A stretch of 41,303 bases of DNA from Myxococcales bacterium (GTDB lineage: Bacteria > Myxococcota_A > Polyangia > Polyangiales > Houyiibacteriaceae): assembly GCA_029862185.1 (NCBI GenBank), contig JAOTXX010000035.1:1-41303 (forward strand), written 5' to 3'. The notes beneath the pieces were generated by a model. The model made no database searches and was not told where the DNA came from. It saw only the letters and a list, made by a program, of their open reading frames with translations. The position numbers and the translations under genes are program-made. This document shows, in pieces, positions 32,001 to 40,311 of the stretch. Numbering within the stretch: position 1 is the first letter of the stretch; every line of letters starts with the position of its first letter.

Positions 32001-34771
32001 AGAAGTCGAAGAGAAACATAGCGATTGCGGTCGTTGCGCTCTTGGGGGTGATCGTCGCCGGCGTCGCCCTCGTGCCGGTGCTGTTCCGAGATCAAATCGT
32101 CGAGCGGTTGCGAACCGAGCTCAACGATCGAGTTGACGCGACGGTGACTTTCTCCGATGTCGATGTCTCGTTGCTGTCGACGTTTCCGACGCTCACCGCG
32201 GAGGTCTCGGAGCTGACGGTCACCGGCAAAGGCGACTTCGCGGAGGTCACGCTCTTGACGGCCAAGTCGATCGGCGCAGGCATCGACCTGATCGGGCTCG
32301 TTCTGAGGCGTGAAATTACGATCGAGTCGATCGAGATGAACACGCCCAAGGTCTACCTCGTCGTCCGCCCCGATGAGAGGGCGAACTACGACATCGTTCC
32401 TGAGCAAGCAGACGGCGCAGAAGCACCCGACGGGACCCTCGCCTTCGAGATTAAACGAATCCGAATCGACGATGGGTCGCTGACCTATGTCACTCCAAGT
32501 GTTCGCGTCGTCGTCGCTGGACTCGAACACGACGGCCGCGCCAAGATTTCGGGCGCCGTTCAGGAGCTTTCCTTGAAGACCACAGTCGATGCCCTCACGG
32601 CGCGACTCGGAGGCATTTCGTACTTGAAGAAGGCGAAGGCGAGTGTCGATGTGAACGCCACCGTCGACACCGATAAAGAGCTTTTGACGCTTCACGCGCT
32701 CGATGTCGCCGTCCAGCAGCTTGCCCTCGAAGGGACTGGACAGATCGGCTGGGCTGGCGATGGAACGGCGCTCGACTTGCAGCTGGCTTCCAAGAAGGGG
32801 CTTCCGATTAAGGCGCTGATCTCCGCGATCCCAAATGCCTACGCTGCGGACTTCGAAGGGCTGACGGCCAGCGGCACGTTCTCGCTCGCGGCAATGATTC
32901 AGGGAGAGCTGGGGCCGGGCGATGATGATGTCCCCTCGTTCTCCGCCACGGCGAAGGTCCAGAACGGAGCTTTCAAGTATCCAGACCTGCCGCGTGGCGT
33001 CACCGACCTGGTACTCGATGCGTCGGTGAAGCACCCCGGAGGCAATCTGGACAGGATGCGAATCGACGTTCCGAAGTACGGGTTTGCGGCGGGGAAAAGC
33101 CAAGCCAAGGGGCGCGTCACCGTCACGCGGCCGATTTCGCAGCCACGGATCGACCTCAGCTTAGACGGCCGCTTCGACCTCGCCGAGATCTCCAAGGCGT
33201 ATCCAATTCCCGACGTCGAAGGGGTGGAGGGCCTGGTCACGGCAACGGTCGAGCTCGAAGCAAAGGGCGAACGAATCGAGAAGCTCTCCGGAAACGTCGA
33301 GGTCTCGGACCTCAGCTACCGCCCGGCCAATGCTCCTCCCGTCCGCATCCGCACCGCGCGCATCGTACTGTCCCCGGAGAGCACGACGATCAAGGGGCTC
33401 GAGGCGCAGGTTGCAGAGAGTGACGTCAGCGTCAGCGGGGTCGTGTCCCCGCTGACCACGGTGCTCCTGGACGATCAGAAGGTCACCGCGAGTTTGTGGC
33501 TGAAGTCGAAGCGTCTTCGGGTCGAGGACTTTGGATCGAGTGAGGAATCCGATGCCACTGACGGAGAAGCGTTCCTGCTGCCCGACAACATCGACGCGAA
33601 GCTTCAGTTCGAGGTCGGAACGCTCACCTACAAAGACCTGGTGCTCCAAAACTTCAAGGGCGCCGGCAGGCTGCGGGATCGAAAGCTTCTTCTCGAAGGT
33701 GTCCGTGCAGATGCGATTGGCGGGTCGATGAAGGTCGACGGCACGGTGGAGACGCCCATCGATGCCCCTGCACGGTTCGACATTCACTACGCGGTGGACC
33801 AGGCGCGCTTCGTCGAAGCGTTCGAATCGCTTCCTTCGATGCGAGCCTTCGTGCCGGTTGCGCAATTCCTCGATGGACGGTTTTCGACGGACTTCGACGC
33901 AAGCGGAACCCTGGGCGAAGACCTGTCACCTCAGCTCAAAACGATCGCAGCAAGTGGAATTGCAGCCGCGGTCCAAAGCAAGCTCAACAGCGAATTCAAG
34001 CCGCTGGCCGCGCTCAACGAAGCGGTGCCTACGATTCCGAAGCCCCTGGACATCGATAGCTTTCGAGCGCGTTTCAAAATCGACGATGGCGCGGTGCGAG
34101 TGACCCCCTTCACCGTCAAGGCGCGGGGAGTGTCGATGGTGGTCGGCGGAACACACGGGCTGGACCAGGAGATGAATTATCAGGTGTCCACCGAAGTTCC
34201 GTTGGACAAGCTGACGTCGAAGCTTTCCAAAGAGATCCAAGTGCTGAACTTAGACCTTTCGAAAGCAAATGTGGTTGACGTCCGGGCGAATCTGACGGGC
34301 TCGATGACGGCGCCACGCGTTTCGGTGAACGTAGACACCAAGGGACTTCGTGGAGCGGTTGCCGATGCCGTTTCGGCGGAACTTGCCGCGCAGAAAGCGC
34401 GCGCGCTGAAAGAAGTGACGGAGCAAACGAAGCGACTGATCGCAGAAGCGGAGAAGCGCGCGGCGCAGATCCGCGCAGAGGCTGCCAAGGCCGCGGAGCT
34501 AGCGCGGAAAGAAGGGTATGCGCGGGCCGACCAGCTCGAGCACAAGAGCGCGCAAAACCCGATCGCTGCCATTGCAGCCAAAGAGAGCGCGAAGCGACTT
34601 CGGGCCGAGACCGACAAGCGCGCCAAGCAACTCGTGAGCGAGGCAGACAAACGCGCGAGCCAAGTGGTGGATGAAGCGCGCAAACGTGAGGCTCAAATGC
34701 TCTCCGAGGCAGAGAAGCGGGGCGACCAAACGACCGAGGCGATCGACGGGCAGACCGACAAGGTACGATGA
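31997..34771 (+). CDS. AsmA-family protein with charged coiled-coil C-terminus
   Basis: The 924-residue protein is coupled to the AstE-like gene by ATGA (31997-32000) and has GAGGGTGA upstream. A single N-terminal membrane anchor (IAIAVVALLGVIVAGVALVP) is followed by AsmA-type repeats (VDVSLLSTFPTLTAEVSELTV, VTLLTAKSIGAGIDLIGL), beta-rich to about residue 780. AsmA/TamB-like proteins span the periplasm and move phospholipids or affect outer-membrane assembly. The last 140 residues (about 785-924) change to a long helix full of Glu/Lys/Arg/Ala (KRAAQIRAEAAKAAELA, AEKRGDQT). This tail is not part of the normal AsmA architecture. It lies downstream of RimK, and the Glu-rich end could be a target or a scaffold. 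Confidence 0.85.
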   Translation: MKKSKRNIAIAVVALLGVIVAGVALVPVLFRDQIVERLRTELNDRVDATVTFSDVDVSLLSTFPTLTAEVSELTVTGKGDFAEVTLLTAKSIGAGIDLIGLVLRREITIESIEMNTPKVYLVVRPDERANYDIVPEQADGAEAPDGTLAFEIKRIRIDDGSLTYVTPSVRVVVAGLEHDGRAKISGAVQELSLKTTVDALTARLGGISYLKKAKASVDVNATVDTDKELLTLHALDVAVQQLALEGTGQIGWAGDGTALDLQLASKKGLPIKALISAIPNAYAADFEGLTASGTFSLAAMIQGELGPGDDDVPSFSATAKVQNGAFKYPDLPRGVTDLVLDASVKHPGGNLDRMRIDVPKYGFAAGKSQAKGRVTVTRPISQPRIDLSLDGRFDLAEISKAYPIPDVEGVEGLVTATVELEAKGERIEKLSGNVEVSDLSYRPANAPPVRIRTARIVLSPESTTIKGLEAQVAESDVSVSGVVSPLTTVLLDDQKVTASLWLKSKRLRVEDFGSSEESDATDGEAFLLPDNIDAKLQFEVGTLTYKDLVLQNFKGAGRLRDRKLLLEGVRADAIGGSMKVDGTVETPIDAPARFDIHYAVDQARFVEAFESLPSMRAFVPVAQFLDGRFSTDFDASGTLGEDLSPQLKTIAASGIAAAVQSKLNSEFKPLAALNEAVPTIPKPLDIDSFRARFKIDDGAVRVTPFTVKARGVSMVVGGTHGLDQEMNYQVSTEVPLDKLTSKLSKEIQVLNLDLSKANVVDVRANLTGSMTAPRVSVNVDTKGLRGAVADAVSAELAAQKARALKEVTEQTKRLIAEAEKRAAQIRAEAAKAAELARKEGYARADQLEHKSAQNPIAAIAAKESAKRLRAETDKRAKQLVSEADKRASQVVDEARKREAQMLSEAEKRGDQTTEAIDGQTDKVR

Positions 34772-34779
34772 GCGAGGGG

Positions 34780-35244
34780 TCAGGGCCTTCGCTTCTTCTT
34801 TTTCCGTTTTGGAACGAGCTCGCGGAATAGATACGAGCGACCCGAGTCGACGAGGAAGCGCTTCCGAATCGCTTCCCGCCCGAGTAGCATCCGAAAGCCC
34901 ATCGCGTCGCGGGTCGTGAGCGTCAGGTCGATCGGCCAGCGCTCTCCACCAAGCTCGATGAGCGTGCGAATGATGGGACGGTACTCCCGGTGGCCGCTCG
35001 AGCTCTTGACGTGGCGATGCTCGTGAAGCGCTGCGACGCAGTGGATCGTCGTCTTGGTTTCGCGCTGAACCGGGTGGACGGTGAATCGGACGAGATCGCG
35101 GCCTCGGCGGGTGAAGACTTCGATATCATATGCGTGGAGCGATGAGCTGCGCGCGCCGGTATCGACCTTGGCTTTGATTCTAGCGAGGTCGAGGTCTGGC
35201 AAGGCCAGCCACTCGCGCCAGCCGATGATAGAGAGGTCCGACAT
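34780..35244 (-). CDS. RimB-type retropepsin-like protease (putative ATP-dependent zinc protease family)
   Basis: The start is set at the ATG at 35244 (154 residues), since IIGWREWLALPDL is the usual N-terminus; a TTG at 35280 would add 12 unrelated residues. The family (PF05618) signature is clear: RIKAKVDTGARSSSLHA (DTGA at 28-31, the aspartic-protease-like catalytic motif), HREYRPIIRT, and FRMLLGREAIRKRFLVD. Members are called RimB when linked to RimK. They are presumed to process glutamate-extended or other peptides. Convergent with the rimK operon (8 bp between) and 51 bp downstream of an MFS transporter gene. The C-terminus is Lys/Arg-rich. Confidence 0.85.
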   Translation of the reverse strand: MSDLSIIGWREWLALPDLDLARIKAKVDTGARSSSLHAYDIEVFTRRGRDLVRFTVHPVQRETKTTIHCVAALHEHRHVKSSSGHREYRPIIRTLIELGGERWPIDLTLTTRDAMGFRMLLGREAIRKRFLVDSGRSYLFRELVPKRKKKKRRP

Positions 35245-35295
35245 GGGGGGAAGGTGCCCTTCGCGCGGTTCGGAAAGCAAAGGAAAAGAGTTCCG

Positions 35296-36534
35296 CTAGG
35301 TGCGGAAACGCAGGCTGGCGATGAGGCCGATGGCGGCGAAGGCGGAGAGAAATAGAAAGAAGTGCTGATGGCCGGGGATGCCGGGGGAACGGTCGAGCAG
35401 CCAGCCGCCGGCGAGCGCCACGAAGACGTCCGGGGTGTAGCCGATCACCGAGACCAGGCCGACGGCGGTTCCCGTAGTTTCGAGGGGGACCGAGCCTTCT
35501 TCGAGGAGCGCGAAGTAGACGCCACGTAAGCCAAACACGGCGGCGCAACTGACGAGGACGTTGGCGTAGAGGACCCACGGAGTGGAGGGCGCGGGGGCGG
35601 TCAGGCCGAACCACAGGTACGAAGCGACCATGGTTGCAAAGCAGAGGGCCGAAACTCGCGAAGAGGTGAATCGGTCCGCCAAGAAACCCGCGCCGACCGC
35701 TGCAACCGGTCTCACCCATGCGCTGATCGCAGTCAGTTGTGCGCCTTCGACCTCGTTCATGCCATAGACCTGCACCGCGAAGAGCGAATAGTTGTCGATG
35801 CCCTTGTAACCAACGTAGGCACAGACGACGATGAGCGCTTGGATCCAGACGGATCGAAGTCGCATCACCTTGCGAACGTTTCGAAGGACCGGCGGGCGTC
35901 CCGCAAGGCGTGATGGCCGCTCGGGCACGAAGAACCAACACAGGACACCGGCAAGGGCTGTCGCCGCGGTGTAGACGAAGATGACGTTGCTGAGTGCCTC
36001 GACGCGTTCGTTTGGGGTGACGGTCGTCGGGTCTTCGGGAAGCATGAGTTGGAAGACGAATACGGCGCCTGCCGCGAGGACTGCAGCGAAGAGGCCGCGA
36101 CCCCCGTCGAGAAGGCCATAGGCACGGCCCTGCTCGTCGGGCCCACCCCACTCTCGGGTGGCTCGAATCAGCGCGCCCCAGAACAGCAGAATGGTGGTCA
36201 GACCCCAGAAGGAGAAGAGCCACCAGGTACCGTTGAACCCGGGAATCGTCGCGAAGTAGAGGCCGCCCGCGCTCGTGCATAGAAGGGATCCGGTGAGCAG
36301 TCGGCGCGTGGTGAATCGATCGGCCAGTAGCCCGCCCGGAAAGTACGCGAGCATGGCGACTACGCCGTAGACGGCTTGGACCGCGCCAAGCTCGGTATTC
36401 GTGAAGTCGAATACTTGCAGAACCGTGGGGCGAAAAAATCGCGCAACGTGGAACGGCAAGCTGAACACCGCCTCGCCGGCGACGATCAAGCATCCGATGA
36501 ACATGACGCGATCGAGTGGGTGCTTCTCGGTCAC
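35296..36534 (-). CDS. MFS transporter
   Basis: The 412-residue protein has about twelve hydrophobic helices, with the MFS loop-2/3 motif in GGLLADRFTTRRLL and a related element AGFLADRFTSSRV in the second half. The N-terminal segment (VFSLPFHVARFFRPTVLQVF) resembles transporters of the sugar-phosphate/NarK-like branch, but the substrate cannot be read. It precedes the RimB-type gene in the same direction, so a peptide or amino-acid product of the amidoligase region is a possible cargo. It shares no clear promoter with neighbours. Confidence 0.82.
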   Translation of the reverse strand: MTEKHPLDRVMFIGCLIVAGEAVFSLPFHVARFFRPTVLQVFDFTNTELGAVQAVYGVVAMLAYFPGGLLADRFTTRRLLTGSLLCTSAGGLYFATIPGFNGTWWLFSFWGLTTILLFWGALIRATREWGGPDEQGRAYGLLDGGRGLFAAVLAAGAVFVFQLMLPEDPTTVTPNERVEALSNVIFVYTAATALAGVLCWFFVPERPSRLAGRPPVLRNVRKVMRLRSVWIQALIVVCAYVGYKGIDNYSLFAVQVYGMNEVEGAQLTAISAWVRPVAAVGAGFLADRFTSSRVSALCFATMVASYLWFGLTAPAPSTPWVLYANVLVSCAAVFGLRGVYFALLEEGSVPLETTGTAVGLVSVIGYTPDVFVALAGGWLLDRSPGIPGHQHFFLFLSAFAAIGLIASLRFRT

Positions 36535-36553
36535 GCCACGCCCGGCCTGTCTT

Positions 36554-37717
36554 TTACTTCACGGTAACCGTGACCCCGGGCTCCGTCTCGGCGAACGCGG
36601 GGGTGAGAAACCGATCGTAGCCGCGCTCATCGCGCAACTGCGACTTGAAGAACGACACGACGTAGAGGTTCTGCAGACGGTTGGCTTCTTCGATGGGGAG
36701 TACGTCGGGACTGCAGGTTGTCTCGTAGGGTTCGATGAGTGCCTCGGCGCCCAGCGTGGGCCAGATCTCGGGGCCCCAACCCCGGTCGATCAGCCAATTG
36801 GCGATGGCACAGATCGCCGCAAAGTGGTTGTGATTCGCGCCAATGATGTCGACTTTGAAGACCTGGGGCGCGTTCACCATCTGCTCGAACGCGATCGCGT
36901 TGTTGCCAATCGGGACGTTGATGTCCTCGGTGCCGCCCATCAGCATGACGGGCACAATGATGCTCTCGAGCTGCTCCCGGGTGAAACCAGCATTAGGGCT
37001 CGGCCGGTCGTCGCTCTGCAGCTCACCGTCGATGACGGCGGAGATCGGCGCGATGGCCATGACTCTGGGATCCGCCGGTGCGCCTGCCCAACCCGCCGCC
37101 ATCCCGACGGCCGTCATCCCGCCAAACGAGTGGCCGACGACGCCGACCGCGCTCTCGTCGACGCGCTGGTAGAAGGCGTCCTGTGAGTCCTGATTTCGGC
37201 TGAACATCGTGTTGATGAGGAACGACACGTCGGGTACGCGATTGGCGGCGGCCTCGTCGAAGGTGTCGGTCGAAGAGGATTGGGAGTTGCCGGTGTGCTC
37301 GGGCGAGATGACGATGAAGCCGTGGCTGGCGAGGGCCTCCATCAAGCCGAACGACTGAATCTGGATTCCCCCATAGCCGTGAGAGAACACGACAAGGGTT
37401 TGCGCCGAGCGTGACGAGACGGGCAAGCCTTCGACCGCAACCTCGGAAGCAAGGCCGAGCGGACCCAGCAAGAGGTATTCGGCTACGGGTGAGTCGGCGG
37501 CGTCCTCGTCGTCGACCGGATACCAGACGTCGACGAGCAGCGAGCGATCCGCACGCGCGGGGTCGACGGCGGCGAAGGAAGAGTGGCCGACCGCGAGGGG
37601 GCCGAGGGCATCAGGCGCATCGACAGGCGCCATGCTCTCCGTCGACGTAGAACCGCTGCATGCGATCAGGAGGATGCCGAGAGGGGCGAGGAACAAAGAT
37701 CGAAGTGTTGAAGGCAT
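36554..37717 (-). CDS. Platelet-activating-factor acetylhydrolase-like lipoprotein
   Basis: The start is the ATG at 37717, giving 387 residues and a lipoprotein signal (LIACSGS, Cys20). The alpha/beta hydrolase core shows VFSHGYGG (oxyanion region), VGVVGHSFGGMTAVG with the nucleophile Ser in GHSFGG, and later ANHNHFAAI with a candidate His. Homologues are dienelactone-hydrolase and PAF-acetylhydrolase-type enzymes anchored outside the membrane, acting on small esters or phospholipids. The sequence DVWYPVDDEDAADSPVAEYLLLG is family-typical. It follows the MFS gene upstream by 19 bp in the same direction. Confidence 0.83.
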   Translation of the reverse strand: MPSTLRSLFLAPLGILLIACSGSTSTESMAPVDAPDALGPLAVGHSSFAAVDPARADRSLLVDVWYPVDDEDAADSPVAEYLLLGPLGLASEVAVEGLPVSSRSAQTLVVFSHGYGGIQIQSFGLMEALASHGFIVISPEHTGNSQSSSTDTFDEAAANRVPDVSFLINTMFSRNQDSQDAFYQRVDESAVGVVGHSFGGMTAVGMAAGWAGAPADPRVMAIAPISAVIDGELQSDDRPSPNAGFTREQLESIIVPVMLMGGTEDINVPIGNNAIAFEQMVNAPQVFKVDIIGANHNHFAAICAIANWLIDRGWGPEIWPTLGAEALIEPYETTCSPDVLPIEEANRLQNLYVVSFFKSQLRDERGYDRFLTPAFAETEPGVTVTVK

Positions 37718-37838
37718 AATGTCGGGCCTTGTCGTGAGGCATGTTGCAGGTTTGTTCAAGTGAGCGGCTCGGACGGAGCCATGATCCGCTGCGTTTTGGA
37801 GGCTTCGGAATCCCAGGGCGGTTCTGCTTTCTCGCGCG

Positions 37839-38810
37839 TCAGACGGTGAGGACGAGCTTTCCTCTGGCGTGGCCTTCGTCGAGATAGCGGATGGCGTCGG
37901 CGGCTTCGCTCAACTCGTAAGTGCGGTCGATGACGGGCGTGACCTTGCCCGATTCGATGAGCTCCTTGAGAACGAGTAGGTCCTCTCCGCTTTCCTTTGC
38001 AACGAAGGTGCGGAGCCTCTGGCGGACGAACGGTGAGAGGAGGAGCGCACGGATTTGACGGTCGGTGCCTCCGAGCCACGGGCCGCCCTCCTCGCCGCCA
38101 ATGATCACGAGCGTCCCCTCGGGCGTGAGGGCGCGCCTTAGCATGGACAGTGGGCGGTTCCCCGCCATGTCGAGGATCAGGTCATAGCGCTGCGTCATGT
38201 GGGTGAAGTCGTTGCGCACGTAGTCGATGACGCGGTCGGCGCCGAGGGATCGGACCATGTCCACCTTGCTCGTGCTGCACACCCCGGTCACCTCCGCGCC
38301 GAACGCCTTGCCGAGCTGCACGGCGAACGTCCCGATACCGCCCGACGCACCGATGATCAAAACGCGTTGACCGGGCTGAGCTTCTCCATGATCGCGAAGA
38401 CCCTGAAGCGCGGTCAAGGCCGAGGTGGGCACGGCGGCCGCCTGCTCAAAGCTGAGGTTTGCCGGCTTGAGCGCAACCTTGCTCGCTTTGGCAGATACGT
38501 ACTCTGCGAAGGTGCCATCCGAGGTGCCGTAGACTTCGTCGCCCACCTGAAACTGGGTCACGTCCTTGCCAATGGCCTCGACACGCCCGGCGAGGTCGTT
38601 GCCGCGAACCGGAAATTTGGGTGCACGGAACCCGTAGCCCGCGATGCGGATCAGGTACGGAAGGCCCGTCATTAAATGCCACACACCCGGATCAACGCCA
38701 GCCGCATGAACGCGTACGAGCACTTCGTCGTCTCCGACCTCGGGTCGCTCGATCTCCCGGAGCTCGAGAACATCGGCGGTGCCGTAGGTGTCTTGGACGA
38801 TCGCTTTCAT
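37839..38810 (-). CDS. MDR-superfamily NAD(P)-dependent quinone/alcohol oxidoreductase
   Basis: The 323-residue protein starts after GGAG. It has the MDR layout: N-terminal catalytic barrel (MKAIVQDTYGTADVLEL, DEVLVRVHAAGVDPG, GNDLAGRVEAIG, DEVYGTSDGTFAEYV) and a Rossmann domain with IIGASGGIGTFAVQLGKAFGAEVTGVCST. The structural and catalytic zinc-site Cys clusters are absent, so it belongs to the zinc-free quinone oxidoreductase branch. NADPH is the likely cofactor. The C-terminus ends YLDEGHARGKLVLTV as in the family. It is separated by 121 bp from the PAF-acetylhydrolase-like gene. Confidence 0.88.
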   Translation of the reverse strand: MKAIVQDTYGTADVLELREIERPEVGDDEVLVRVHAAGVDPGVWHLMTGLPYLIRIAGYGFRAPKFPVRGNDLAGRVEAIGKDVTQFQVGDEVYGTSDGTFAEYVSAKASKVALKPANLSFEQAAAVPTSALTALQGLRDHGEAQPGQRVLIIGASGGIGTFAVQLGKAFGAEVTGVCSTSKVDMVRSLGADRVIDYVRNDFTHMTQRYDLILDMAGNRPLSMLRRALTPEGTLVIIGGEEGGPWLGGTDRQIRALLLSPFVRQRLRTFVAKESGEDLLVLKELIESGKVTPVIDRTYELSEAADAIRYLDEGHARGKLVLTV

Positions 38811-38951
38811 CGGGTTCTCCGTAGCGCGGGGGAAGTAGACGTCCGACCTTGAACCAGGAGCATCTGGCCAGTAATTGTTCGCTCGATCATCGGATTGGGT
38901 TTGCCCATTTTGGGATCACGCGTCTACGGCTCTCTTTGCTATAGTGCGGTG

Positions 38952-39026
38952 ATGAAAGAGCGGCGATACGAAATCACGAAACGTCTGCGTGCGATGCGCG
39001 AGATGCTTGCAGCGGGAAGCACGTGA
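38952..39026 (+). CDS. 24-residue ORF coupled to a small membrane protein
   Basis: ATG at 38952 opens a 24-codon frame (basic, MKERRYEITKRLR) whose TGA overlaps the GTG of the next gene (GTGA, 39023-39026). A TATAGT hexamer at 38940-38945 would place transcription start at or near the ATG, so the message might be leaderless. It could be a regulatory leader peptide, a true micro-protein, or chance. Confidence 0.4.
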   Translation: MKERRYEITKRLRAMREMLAAGST

Positions 39027-39226
39027 TCCTCGTACTCCTCGCGAGCGTCGTTTTGCTCGCTGGCGTGCTCGTGGCCTTCGTGAACGGGCGGATCAAGCTT
39101 GGGGCGAGCGTCCTCGTTCTGGGCGCGCTGACGTTCTTCTTCATTCCGGGCTTTTTGAAGGTCGCGGGATTGGCGATACTAGCGCTGGTCATCGTGGTCG
39201 CGAATACGCTGGATTCCACGATTTAG
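39023..39226 (+). CDS. Small two-helix membrane protein
   Basis: A 67-residue protein from a GTG (39023). It is nearly all hydrophobic: VLLASVVLLAGVLVAFVNG, then LGASVLVLGALTFFFIPGFL, then LAILALVIVVANTLD, giving two to three membrane helices with short Gly/Arg turns. No family is recognised. The start overlaps the stop of a 24-codon frame. It stands alone between the MDR oxidoreductase (divergent) and the dehalogenase-like gene (98 bp downstream). Confidence 0.6.
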   Translation: MILVLLASVVLLAGVLVAFVNGRIKLGASVLVLGALTFFFIPGFLKVAGLAILALVIVVANTLDSTI

Positions 39227-39324
39227 ACTTCCGACAGCGTGTCGTGTTGGAAGGGGCTGCGGTCCGCGTTGACGAAAACGGGCGGGATCCCCATGATTGC
39301 TATCTCACTCGAGAGGAGACCGCC

Positions 39325-40272
39325 ATGGCGACACAGGATTGGACCTTTGGAGGTACTTGGCCGTATGAGCCGCGCTGGTTCGACCACCCGGACGGGAAGC
39401 TCCACTACGTGGACGAGGGCCCTCGCGGTGGAAAGCCGGTGGTGATGGTGCACGGCAATCCAACCTGGGGGTATCTCTATCGCAATTTCATACCTTCGCT
39501 GGTGGCCGCGGGGTATCGGTGCATCGTGCCCGACCATTTGGGCTTCGGGCGGTCGGACAAGCCCGACCGAGCGGAGCTCTACCAAGTGCCGCGACATGCC
39601 AAACGGCTCGAGGCGCTGCTGGAATCGCTCGACCTTCACGATGCCACGCTCGTGTCGCAGGATTGGGGAGGTCCGCTGGGGTTCTATTGGGCGACGCGAC
39701 ACCCCGAACGCATCGCCGCGCTGTGTGTGCTCAACACGTTCGCACATCGGCCCCCGGGCAAGGTCGAGTTGCCTGTCCCGCTGCGGCTCTTCCGCACGCC
39801 CGGGATCGGCGAGGTGATGGTCAAGGGTGGTCACATGTTCGTCCGAGGGTTTCTGTTCAAAGCGGGCATCATGCACCAGGACCGAATCACCCCCGAGATG
39901 CGCGCCGCCTATATGGCCCCCCACCCCACGTACTCCTCGCGCACCTCGATTCTGGTGTTTCCTCGTGAAATCCCGGCGGACTCCACGGGACGCGTCGCCG
40001 ACTTCATGGGAGAGGTCGAGGTGGGGCTCGCGTCGCTGAAGGACAAGCCCACCATGATCGCCTGGGCCATGAAAGACTTGGCTTTCCTTCCTCGGTATCT
40101 CGATGAGCTGTGGCTTCCAGCGTTTCCGAAAGCCGACGTGCTGCGGCTCCCGGATGCCGGGCACTACTTGCAAGAAGACGCACACGAGCGCATCGTGCCG
40201 AAGCTGGTGGCACACCTGGGAAAGGTGTTCGAGTCCAGGTCGCGGGTCGACGGGTCGACGTCGGCTAGGTAA
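39325..40272 (+). CDS. Haloalkane dehalogenase-like alpha/beta hydrolase
   Basis: The start is at the ATG at 39325 with GAGGAG upstream; the product is 315 residues. The motif HGNPTWGYLYRNFIP (43-57) and the nucleophile elbow SQDWGGP with Asp113 are the signature of haloalkane dehalogenases, in which Asp attacks carbon-halogen bonds. The halide-stabilising Asn44 and Trp114 are present. The catalytic His is in DAGHYLQEDA. The cap region (HRPPGKVELPVPLRLFRTPG) is moderately different. Relatives also act as esterases or epoxide hydrolases, so activity needs assay. Confidence 0.85.
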   Translation: MATQDWTFGGTWPYEPRWFDHPDGKLHYVDEGPRGGKPVVMVHGNPTWGYLYRNFIPSLVAAGYRCIVPDHLGFGRSDKPDRAELYQVPRHAKRLEALLESLDLHDATLVSQDWGGPLGFYWATRHPERIAALCVLNTFAHRPPGKVELPVPLRLFRTPGIGEVMVKGGHMFVRGFLFKAGIMHQDRITPEMRAAYMAPHPTYSSRTSILVFPREIPADSTGRVADFMGEVEVGLASLKDKPTMIAWAMKDLAFLPRYLDELWLPAFPKADVLRLPDAGHYLQEDAHERIVPKLVAHLGKVFESRSRVDGSTSAR

Positions 40273-40311
40273 GCAAGGATCGCGCCGTCGCTGGCACAGA
40301 GCGAAAACGCC

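Noticed and set aside
31865-33103. 412-codon minus-strand frame
   Set aside because: Antisense of the AsmA-like gene; the plus-strand protein has clear family features.
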